Shown here one piece after another: positions 1 through 4,822 of a DNA stretch of 10,036 bases; the first letter of the stretch is position 1, and each line of letters starts with the position of its first letter. The position numbers and the translations under genes are program-made. Under the pieces are notes generated by a model. The model had not been told where the DNA came from. It was given only the letters and a program-made list of their open reading frames with translations, and did not search any database. The stretch lies in NCBI GenBank assembly GCA_003242675.1, contig QGVE01000102.1, positions 1 to 10,036 on the forward strand, written 5' to 3'. This stretch comes from Bacillota bacterium. Its GTDB lineage: Bacteria; Bacillota_E; Symbiobacteriia; Symbiobacteriales; Symbiobacteriaceae.

Positions 1-57
1 GACGGCGGCCGCACCTGGCAACCCGTTGCCCTGCCGCAGCCGCGGGAGGCAGACTGA
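1..57 (+). CDS. C-terminal end of an Asp-box (BNR) repeat protein, partial
   Basis: Frame 1 is open from the window edge and stops at TGA 55-57. The 18 visible residues begin with D-G-G-R-T-W. This is the core of the Asp-box motif (S/T-x-D-x-G-x-T-W) found in BNR-repeat beta-propellers such as sialidase-like and Ycf48-like proteins, and it is followed by the strand-like QPVAL. The rest of the gene lies outside the window, so the family is an inference from one motif. If correct, this is the last blade of a propeller that ends shortly after the motif. An alternative is that the match is chance and the region is non-coding. Confidence 0.4.
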   Translation, partial: DGGRTWQPVALPQPREAD

Positions 58-73
58 CCGCGGGACTCCACCA

Positions 74-149
74 CCGTCCGGCTGGCGGAGGAGCAGATCG
101 CGATTCACCTGCGCCCTCCTCCGGCGCCGCGGCGAAGATCACCGGACGG
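74..149. repeat. Nested inverted repeats in the intergenic region
   Basis: The region between the upstream stop (57) and the next gene (274) has no convincing gene. It contains an outer perfect 8-bp inverted repeat, CCGTCCGG (74-81) with CCGGACGG (142-149). Inside it is a second perfect 8-bp pair, CGGAGGAG (86-93) with CTCCTCCG (116-123). The inner loop contains the palindrome ATCGCGAT (97-104). No T-run follows, so it is not a typical terminator. It may be a 3' structure of the upstream transcript or chance in GC-rich DNA. Confidence 0.35.
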
Positions 150-166
150 ATGCTCCACCCGCCCTG

Positions 167-203
167 CCGTTGACAGTTGCGAATAAAACACCAGTGACAA
201 CGG
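167..203. promoter_or_regulatory. Inverted repeat over the -35 region, possible operator
   Basis: CCGTTGACA (167-175) is mirrored by TGACAACGG (195-203), 8 of 9 positions matching, with 19 bases between the arms. The right arm covers the -35 hexamer of the transporter promoter, as expected of a repressor site. The shape recalls BirA-type operators (two arms about 15 bases apart), but the arms do not match the BirA consensus, so no regulator is assigned. TTGACA at 170-175 has no matching -10 at 16-18 bases. Confidence 0.3.
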
Positions 204-222
204 GCCGACGAGTGTTTATACT
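194..222 (+). promoter_or_regulatory. Sigma-A type promoter of the ECF S-component gene
   Basis: The -35 is GTGACA (194-199) and the -10 is TATACT (217-222), separated by 17 bases. Transcription would start near 229, leaving a leader of about 45 nt, too short for a riboswitch. Two perfect palindromes lie at and after the start point: TGGTACCA (222-229) and CCCATATGGG (232-241). Either could be part of an operator. Confidence 0.7.
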
Positions 223-273
223 GGTACCAAACCCATATGGGCGTCACCACTTCGTAAGGGAGAGGGATGCACC

Positions 274-825
274 ATGAATATGTCGGTCCGTAAGCTGACG
301 GTGGCCGGCTTGCTCGGCGCCGTCTCCGCCGTGCTGGGCTTGGTTCCGGGGCTCGGGTTCATTCCGTTCCCCACCGGTCAGGCGGTCACGATCATGCAGA
401 TCCCGGTCGTGCTCGCCGCCGTCGCCGAAGGTCCCGCAGTCGGCCTGTTCGTCGGGCTGATCTTCGGCCTGACCTCGTTCCTGCGGGCGACCAACCCGGC
501 CTTTGCCGATCCGCTGGTGGCAATCCTGCCCCGGCTGTTCATCGGCGTGTTCTCGGCCTACGCCTTCAGTGCCCTCCGCCGCCGCAACCTGACGCTCGCC
601 CTGGGCGCGGCCGGCGTCGTGGGCACCCTCACCAACACCGGCCTGGTGCTGGGAATGATCCTGCTCCGGGGCTACTGGCCGCTCGAGCTGGTCTGGACCG
701 TGGCCGTCACCCACGCGCCGCTGGAACTGCTGGTCGGCACCTTCGCCGTCGTGACGGTGGGGCTGGCCCTGCACCGGGCGGGCTACATCCGGGTCGCCTA
801 CCAGCCCACCGGTCAAAACCCGTAA
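274..825 (+). CDS. ECF transporter S component (substrate-binding membrane subunit)
   Basis: This is a 183-residue, very hydrophobic protein with about six membrane segments (roughly 9-30, 40-56, 57-71, 80-100, 107-131, 145-168). The stretch I-M-Q-I-P-V-V-L-A-A followed by E-G-P-A-V-G-L-F-V-G-L-I-F-G-L (about 40-66), and the later T-N-T-G-L-V-L-G, are typical of the PF12822 S components (RibU/FolT/PanT relatives). Helix 1 has small-xxx-small spacing (A11, G15, A19), as used for docking on EcfT. The protein would bind a vitamin or similar small molecule and use a shared EcfA/A'/T module, which is not in this window. The start ATG has SD AAGGGAGAGG (256-265), 8 bases away. It has its own promoter and is followed by a terminator. 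The ligand cannot be told from the sequence. An internal ATG at codon 3 is an alternative start. Confidence 0.85.
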   Translation: MNMSVRKLTVAGLLGAVSAVLGLVPGLGFIPFPTGQAVTIMQIPVVLAAVAEGPAVGLFVGLIFGLTSFLRATNPAFADPLVAILPRLFIGVFSAYAFSALRRRNLTLALGAAGVVGTLTNTGLVLGMILLRGYWPLELVWTVAVTHAPLELLVGTFAVVTVGLALHRAGYIRVAYQPTGQNP

Positions 826-837
826 AGCGAATGTGGT

Positions 838-873
838 GGCCGCCCTCGGTATCAGAGGGCGGCCTTTCGATTT
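838..873 (+). terminator. Rho-independent terminator after the ECF S-component gene
   Basis: A perfect 10-bp stem is formed by GGCCGCCCTC (838-847) and GAGGGCGGCC (855-864), with a 7-base loop, followed by the T-rich TTTCGATTT (865-873). It lies 12 bases after the stop codon and only 3 bases before the Shine-Dalgarno of the next gene. It therefore separates the two genes or attenuates the second. Confidence 0.85.
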
Positions 874-888
874 GCGGAGGGAAAGGAC

Positions 889-1857
889 GTGCATGGCATG
901 ACGAATCCGGTGTGGCTCAGCGGCATCACCGACGTGCCCGGCATCCGGGTGGGACACGCCCACGATCGGGAAGCCCTGACCGGCGTCACGGCGGTCCTCG
1001 CCCCGGCCGGCGCCGTGGTCGGGGTGGCGGTGGAGGGGTCGGCGCCGGGGACGCGCGAGACCGACCTCTGCCGCCCGTGCAACCTGGTGCAGCAGGCCCA
1101 CGCGGTGCTCCTCTGCGGCGGGAGCGCCTTCGGCCTGGCGGCCGCCCACGGGGCGATGCGCTGGCTGGAGGAGCGGGGGATCGGGCTGCCGACGGGATAC
1201 GCGACCGTGCCGATCGTGCCGGCCGCGGTGCTCTACGACCTGGGCATCGGCTCGGCCCGGGTGCGCCCGGACGAGGCGATGGGCTATGCCGCGTGCGAGG
1301 CGGCCACCGACGGCCCCGTGGCGCAAGGTTGCGTGGGCGCCGGCACCGGCTGCACCGTGGGCAAGGCCCTCGGGATGGCGCGCGCGACCAAGAGCGGCAT
1401 CGGCACAGCCTGCGTGAAGGTGGGCGACGTGGCGGTCGGGGCGATCGTCGCCGTCAACGCCTTCGGCGACGTGCGCGATCCGTCCACCGGCCGCATCCTC
1501 GCCGGTCCGAGGGGGGAGGACGGGACGTACCTGGACACCACGGCCCTCCTGCTCCAAGGCGCCGCGCGGAAGCCTGTGGGGGAGAACACGACGATCGGCG
1601 TCGTGGCGGTGGGCGGCAGCCTCTCCAAGGAGGGCGCCAACAAGGTCGCCCGCATGGCCCACGACGGCCTTGCGCGCACCATTTCGCCCATCCACACCAT
1701 GTTCGACGGCGACACGCTCTTCTGCCTGGCCACCGGCGGGCCGGAGATCGACGTCACGACCGCCGGCGCCGCCGCGGCCCTGGCCGTGGAGCGGGCGGTG
1801 CTGAACGCCGTGCGGCACGCCACCGCCATGGGCGGGCTGCCGGCCCCGGCGGTGTAG
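889..1857 (+). CDS. P1 family (S58/DmpA-NylC type) self-processing aminopeptidase/amidase
   Basis: The 322-residue protein carries the signatures of the DmpA/BapA/NylC family (Peptidase_S58, Ntn-type fold): an N-terminal S-G-I-T-D-V-P-G-I-R-V-G-H-A (11-24), G-G-S-A-F-G-L-A-A-A (77-86), G-A-G-T-G-C-T-V-G-K (150-159), N-A-F-G-D (190-194) and G-E-N-T-T-I-G-V-V (231-239). By analogy with NylC, which cleaves itself between Asn and Thr, the autoprocessing site should be N233/T234, with T234 becoming the N-terminal nucleophile. Relatives release N-terminal amino acids, including beta-alanine, from small peptides or amides, usually in the cytoplasm. No signal peptide is seen. The start GTG 889 has GGAGG (876-880) 8 bases upstream. 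ATG 898, in frame, is an alternative. No promoter is visible between the terminator and this gene. The natural substrate is unknown. Confidence 0.88.
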   Translation: MHGMTNPVWLSGITDVPGIRVGHAHDREALTGVTAVLAPAGAVVGVAVEGSAPGTRETDLCRPCNLVQQAHAVLLCGGSAFGLAAAHGAMRWLEERGIGLPTGYATVPIVPAAVLYDLGIGSARVRPDEAMGYAACEAATDGPVAQGCVGAGTGCTVGKALGMARATKSGIGTACVKVGDVAVGAIVAVNAFGDVRDPSTGRILAGPRGEDGTYLDTTALLLQGAARKPVGENTTIGVVAVGGSLSKEGANKVARMAHDGLARTISPIHTMFDGDTLFCLATGGPEIDVTTAGAAAALAVERAVLNAVRHATAMGGLPAPAV

Positions 1858-1913
1858 GGAGGACGGCGGTCACGGCGCCGGGCGGTTCTGGACAGGGCCC
1901 CCGGGGCGTACTC

Positions 1914-1929
1914 TCCCCCCAGAGGGGGA
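1914..1929 (+). promoter_or_regulatory. Small hairpin that includes the ytrH Shine-Dalgarno
   Basis: TCCCCC (1914-1919) pairs with GGGGGA (1924-1929) around a CAGA loop. The right arm is the only well-spaced SD for ytrH (AGAGGGGG ending 8 bases before ATG 1937), so folding would hide it. The rest of the 79-base gap (1858-1936) has no convincing sigma-A promoter. CGTACTCT (1907-1914) matches 6 of 8 positions of the sigma-E -10 consensus but has no matching -35. Confidence 0.3.
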
Positions 1930-1936
1930 TGGAGCG

Positions 1937-2266
1937 ATGGATGACAGTTTCGCGGCCAAGCTGCTCGCCAACTTCCTGATCGCCCTCGGCGTCACCCTGG
2001 GGGGCTCGCTCTCCGGCGCCGCCGCGTCGCTGCTGGCCGGGGGCCACCCGCTCGACCGGCTCCGCTACCTCTCCGAGGACCTGCGCCTCTGGGGCATCCT
2101 GGTCGCGGTGAGCGGCTCCTTCGAGCCGCTCCGCCACCTGGAGCAGGGGCTGCTCTTCGGGCAGGGCCGGGCGCTCGCCCGCCAGGTGGTGTCGCTGGTG
2201 GTCGCCATGGCCGGCGCGAACGTGGCCTACTTCCTGATCCAGACGGTGGCGGGGCGGCGGCCGTGA
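1937..2266 (+). CDS. ytrH: Sporulation membrane protein YtrH
   Basis: The 109-residue protein has the YtrH layout. There is a hydrophobic N-terminal helix with F-L-I-A-L-G-V-T-L-G-G-S-L-S-G (13-27), a central amphipathic part with D-L-R-L-W-G-I-L-V-A-V-S-G-S-F (48-62), L-E-Q-G-L-L-F-G (68-75), and a C-terminal membrane helix (about 83-105). In Bacillus subtilis, YtrH and YtrI are made under sigma-E in the mother cell and are needed for efficient sporulation; their mechanism is not known. The length fits the family (about 110). The gene overlaps ytrI by 4 bases, so the two are translationally coupled. Its presence supports an endospore-forming host. Confidence 0.85.
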   Translation: MDDSFAAKLLANFLIALGVTLGGSLSGAAASLLAGGHPLDRLRYLSEDLRLWGILVAVSGSFEPLRHLEQGLLFGQGRALARQVVSLVVAMAGANVAYFLIQTVAGRRP

Positions 2267-2742
2267 GCCGGTGGCAGCGGGGGCTCCCCCTGTTGTCCTC
2301 CTTCGCGATGGGCTTCGCCGTGGCGATCTGGCTGCTGCCGGTCATGGCCGGCCATACGGTGCAGCGGCTCCGGCTGGAGCGGGATTTCTGCCTCGCCCGG
2401 GTGGAGACCCTCGAGGCGGAGGTGGCGCGGCTGGAGCAGGCGGAGCGGAGGCGGCCCGTCGTCTGCCAGGTCGCGCGGGTGCGGGCAGAGATCGAGGCGC
2501 CGGACGAGCGGGTGAGTCTGGAGGCCGCCCGGCGCATTCAAAAGGAACTGGCGGCCGAGCAGATCGGCCGCCAGCTGGAGAACATCTCCCCGGTCATCCT
2601 CTACGGCCGCTACCATGGGCGGCTGATGGAGATCGACGGGGTCACCTACCAGCTCTCAGTGCAGGTGCTGCTGATCGGCCCGGAGCTGGCGCTCCTGGGC
2701 CGGGTGGACCCGGTGGAGAAGGAGCCGCCGCCCGGCTCGTGA
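2263..2742 (+). CDS. ytrI: YtrI-like sporulation membrane protein
   Basis: The gene starts at GTG 2263 inside the end of ytrH (GTGA overlap), giving 159 residues. The protein has one N-terminal membrane helix (about 9-29), then a charged coiled-coil stretch rich in L, E, A and R (about 36-64). A soluble C-terminal domain with G-R-Y-H-G-R-L-M-E-I-D-G-V-T-Y and a strand-rich end follows (about 113-150). This layout and the position directly after ytrH match YtrI of Bacillus subtilis, which acts with YtrH in sporulation. Sequence identity to YtrI appears low, so the name rests mainly on synteny and topology. The final residues (E-K-E-P-P-P-G-S) look disordered. It ends 14 bases before the convergent HAD gene; no terminator is visible between them. 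Confidence 0.7.
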   Translation: MSRWQRGLPLLSSFAMGFAVAIWLLPVMAGHTVQRLRLERDFCLARVETLEAEVARLEQAERRRPVVCQVARVRAEIEAPDERVSLEAARRIQKELAAEQIGRQLENISPVILYGRYHGRLMEIDGVTYQLSVQVLLIGPELALLGRVDPVEKEPPPGS

Positions 2743-2756
2743 GCCGGCGGAGGCCT

Positions 2757-3575
2757 TCAGCCCAGGGCGCACGCCTCCTGCCCGGGCTCCGCAAAACGGC
2801 AGCGGGGATGCGGGCGGAGCGTGGTGCGCGGCTGCATGGTCCCGTCCCGGAACCGGTCGAGGTTGGCCTGCAGCACGGCGAGGGCGCCCGCGAATCCGGT
2901 GAAGCGGAAGTACGGCGAGCCCTGCGCCTCCATGAAGCGGGCCAGGGTGCTCTTGGCGAACACCCAGTCGGCCAAGCTGGCGCCGTACACGTCGCCGGAG
3001 CCATCGCCGAAGTAGACGACGTGCGAGCCCGACTGCTTCAGACGGCGGACGACGGCCGCCTTGCAGCAGCCGCAGAGGTCGCAGGCCGGGTTGCCGTAGG
3101 GCCACTCCAGCCGGCCGGGAGCCACGTACCGGTTGGCGAAGACCGGCAGGTGGCCCAGCCCCTCCCGGCCGAGGATGCGGTCGATGTAAAGCGTGAAGCC
3201 GTCGCTCACCACGGCCAGGGGAATCCCTTCCCGCTCGGCCCAGGCGACGAGGTCCCGAAACCCGGGGTCGATCTCGACCCGGTCGGCCAGGGCGGCCGCC
3301 GCGTCCGCATCGACGTGGGCGAAGGAGGCCATCCAGAGCTCCCGGGAGCCGCACTCGCCGCGCGCGTAGCGCACGAGCACGTCGGCCGGGTAGGGTGCGA
3401 GGGTGTCGCAGATCAGGTCGCCGACGTCCACGACTGAGATGGTGAAGTCGAAATCCGTCAGGAGCACGAGCGGGGCCCCCAGGGCCCGGGGCCAGAAGCT
3501 GTGTTCGGGTTTGCTGCTCACCAGCGCGAGACTGCCCTCCTTGGGCGGCGGAGCCGCCTGCCTTTTCTTAAACAC
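2757..3575 (-). CDS. MtnX-like HAD-family phosphatase
   Basis: The protein has up to 272 residues with complete HAD motifs: D41-F-D43-F-T45 (motif I, nucleophile and acid/base), V-V-S124-D-G (motif II), and G190-D-G-S-G-D195 (motif IV), with K172 as the likely motif III lysine. Spacing and the pre-lysine Cys cluster (C165-x-x-C168-x-C170-C171-K) resemble MtnX/DKMTPPase-type HAD-IB phosphatases. In the methionine salvage pathway these dephosphorylate 2-hydroxy-3-keto-5-methylthiopentenyl-1-phosphate. No other methionine-salvage gene is nearby, so the substrate is uncertain. The start is ambiguous. GTG 3575 sits at the predicted transcription start and would be leaderless. The in-frame GTG at 3521 (codon 19) has AAGGAGG about 14 bases upstream and would give a protein of normal family size. 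The first 33 residues carry no motif. Confidence 0.78.
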   Translation of the reverse strand: MFKKRQAAPPPKEGSLALVSSKPEHSFWPRALGAPLVLLTDFDFTISVVDVGDLICDTLAPYPADVLVRYARGECGSRELWMASFAHVDADAAAALADRVEIDPGFRDLVAWAEREGIPLAVVSDGFTLYIDRILGREGLGHLPVFANRYVAPGRLEWPYGNPACDLCGCCKAAVVRRLKQSGSHVVYFGDGSGDVYGASLADWVFAKSTLARFMEAQGSPYFRFTGFAGALAVLQANLDRFRDGTMQPRTTLRPHPRCRFAEPGQEACALG

Positions 3576-3582
3576 CGGAGCT

Positions 3583-3591
3583 ATTGTATCA
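3583..3591 (-). promoter_or_regulatory. Extended -10 promoter of the HAD phosphatase
   Basis: On the minus strand TGATACAAT is a TGn extended -10 with hexamer TACAAT (5 of 6). No good -35 lies 16-18 bases upstream, which is normal for extended -10 promoters. The expected transcription start, about 3576, falls next to GTG 3575. The 76-base gap to the divergent gene (3576-3651) holds nothing else clear. Confidence 0.55.
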
Positions 3592-3651
3592 TCAGGATGG
3601 ATAGGATAGGTGCACCGGGCAACGGCTTCTGGGTTGCCGGAGGGAGGGATC

Positions 3652-4056
3652 GTGGTGCGCCGGCTGCTCTATGCCATCGCGGCCCTGCTGCTCGCGGCGG
3701 GCTCGGTGGGGCTCGCCCTGCTGCCGCGCATCGCCTCCGGCTGGCTCTGGTTCGGCGTGCTCGGGGCCTGCTTCTCGGGCATCGGCGCGGCCGGCTGGGT
3801 GTTGGGCGGCGTGGCCGCGGGGGAGTGGCCGCGGCTGCGCGCCGGATGGTTCCTGCTCCCCGCGGGCGTCCTGGGCGTCGTTCTTGCCACGCTCGACTCG
3901 GCGAACTTTTCCCTGTTCTGGGCCGCCGGGGAGGCGCTGACGGGGCTCCTCCTGCTCGTGCCGCTGTTTCCCCGCAGCCCCGGGGGCGCGTCGTCCGGGC
4001 GTCCGCCCGGCCCCGTGCAGGCCCCGCCCGTGGCCGGCCGGCACGAGGGCCGCTGA
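3652..4056 (+). CDS. Small four-helix membrane protein of unknown function
   Basis: I do not recognise the family. From GTG 3652 it is 134 residues with about four hydrophobic helices (roughly 4-21, 25-47, 60-75 and 80-100). The C-terminal tail of about 30 residues is rich in proline, glycine and arginine and probably cytoplasmic. The start was chosen for the strong SD GGAGGGAGGG (3639-3648), with GGAGG 8 bases before GTG 3652. The next codon, GTG 3655, is also possible. An upstream in-frame GTG (3610) has no SD. It is divergent from the HAD phosphatase and followed 60 bases later by another small gene in the same direction, so the two may share a transcript. Confidence 0.65.
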   Translation: MVRRLLYAIAALLLAAGSVGLALLPRIASGWLWFGVLGACFSGIGAAGWVLGGVAAGEWPRLRAGWFLLPAGVLGVVLATLDSANFSLFWAAGEALTGLLLLVPLFPRSPGGASSGRPPGPVQAPPVAGRHEGR

Positions 4057-4116
4057 GGGCCGGATCGCATGAAGGCGCCTGCTCCCCGGCCACACTAGGG
4101 CCGAGGAGGCGATGGC

Positions 4117-4542
4117 ATGGGCAAGACGGTCGTCGGCCTGTTCCGGCACAGCGGGGACGCGGACCTGGCCGCGGCCCATCTGCGGGATGCATTCGCGCTG
4201 GACGAGGACCAGCTGGACGTGATCGGCGAAGCCGACGTGAGGAGCATGAGCGGCGCCCGGATCAGCGACACGGACGCGTGGCTGCTGGCCGCCTTCTGGG
4301 AAGTCGGCCTGGACCCCGGCCTGAACCCCGACCTGGATCCCGGGCTGGACCCGGACATGGGCCAGGCGGGCGGCGGGGACCCGGTGGTCCGGCGTTGGGG
4401 CGACCAGGTGCGCCGGGGGCGGACGCTGGTGGTGGTCCGCTCCGACGACCCCGACCGGGCCATCGCGATGGCCGGCGAGATGCGGCGGGCCGGCGCCGAG
4501 CGGGTGGACCTGCTCGGGGAGGAGAACTGGCCGGCGCGCTAG
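4117..4542 (+). CDS. Small protein, possibly related to YflT/GSP17M stress proteins, with a tetrapeptide repeat
   Basis: The protein has 141 residues and ATG 4117 has SD GAGGAGG (4103-4109) 7 bases upstream. The N-terminus (K-T-V-V-G-L-F-R then a helix, 3-22) and C-terminus (G-R-T-L-V-V-V-R, then a helix, then G-A-E-R-V-D-L-L, 101-133) form strand-helix halves. They resemble the alpha-beta fold of general-stress-protein-17M-like (YflT) domains, in which the second half ends with a Gly-Ala-x-x-Val strand. The match is by pattern only. The middle (65-80) is an Asp-Pro-rich tetrapeptide repeat, probably a flexible acidic linker. The stop codon TAG (4540-4542) shares the palindrome CTAG with the stop of tatA on the other strand. 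Confidence 0.65.
   Translation: MGKTVVGLFRHSGDADLAAAHLRDAFALDEDQLDVIGEADVRSMSGARISDTDAWLLAAFWEVGLDPGLNPDLDPGLDPDMGQAGGGDPVVRRWGDQVRRGRTLVVVRSDDPDRAIAMAGEMRRAGAERVDLLGEENWPAR
4309..4356 (+). repeat. In-frame 12-base tandem repeat encoding L-(D/N)-P-(G/D)
   Basis: Four consecutive 12-base units code for LDPG, LNPD, LDPG and LDPD. The units differ at synonymous positions and at the second and fourth codons, so the repeat is old or under selection for protein sequence rather than fresh slippage. Confidence 0.7.
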
Positions 4543-4757
4543 CCTCCGGCCGGCGGATTCCCCTTGTCGATCTTCTCCCGAAACTCTTCGGAGGCGACCC
4601 GGGTCACCTCGGTGGTGATGGACTGGGTCGCCTTCCTGAATTCGCGGATGGCCTGGCCCAGGCTCCGGCCGAGTTCGGGGAGCTTCTCGGGCCCGAACAC
4701 CACCAGGGCCACGATCAGGATGATCAGGACCTCGCTGAATCCCAGGTTACCGAACAC
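4539..4757 (-). CDS. tatA: Sec-independent protein translocase component TatA
   Basis: The 72-residue protein has the standard TatA layout: a short N-terminus, one membrane helix (about 6-20, ending in V-V-F-G), the hinge and amphipathic helix F-G-P-E-K-L-P-E-L-G-R-S-L-G (21-34), and a charged tail. TatA oligomers form or line the passage for folded proteins with twin-arginine signals at the cytoplasmic membrane. TatA and TatB-like forms cannot be fully separated by length alone, but the F-G-P-x-K-L-P-E-L-G hinge and small size fit TatA/E. The start is GTG 4757 with SD AGGGG ending 8 bases upstream. No tatC is in the window. It lies 39 bases after the LCP gene on the same strand and also has its own candidate promoter. 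Confidence 0.92.
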   Translation of the reverse strand: MFGNLGFSEVLIILIVALVVFGPEKLPELGRSLGQAIREFRKATQSITTEVTRVASEEFREKIDKGNPPAGG

Positions 4758-4793
4758 GGGCCTATCCCCTTCGGCTTGAAAGCTTCGAGGTCT

Positions 4794-4822
4794 ACTTTAT
4801 CGCCCCCGGCCCGGGTTGTCCA
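4794..4822 (-). promoter_or_regulatory. Candidate tatA promoter overlapping the LCP stop codon
   Basis: On the minus strand the -35 is TGGACA (4817-4822) and the -10 is TAAAGT (4794-4799), separated by 17 bases. The -10 begins with the TAA stop codon of the LCP gene. It would give tatA a leader of about 30 nt. The -10 matches only 4 of 6 positions. Confidence 0.45.

Noticed and set aside
170..198. A promoter using TTGACA at 170-175.
   Set aside because: No -10-like hexamer occurs 16-18 bases downstream; GTGACA-17-TATACT fits much better.
26..277. An 83-codon plus-strand reading frame ending just after the transporter start.
   Set aside because: It is rich in Arg and Pro, has no SD, runs through the promoter region, and overlaps the well-supported transporter start.
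244..1818. A 524-codon minus-strand reading frame.
   Set aside because: It is antisense to the transporter and peptidase genes and its composition (Gly, Arg, His, Ala repeats) is that of a GC-rich shadow frame.
1886..1914. A sigma-A promoter TTCTGG-17-TACTCT before ytrH.
   Set aside because: The -35 has little match to consensus, and the TGGACA alternative gives only 14 bases of spacing.
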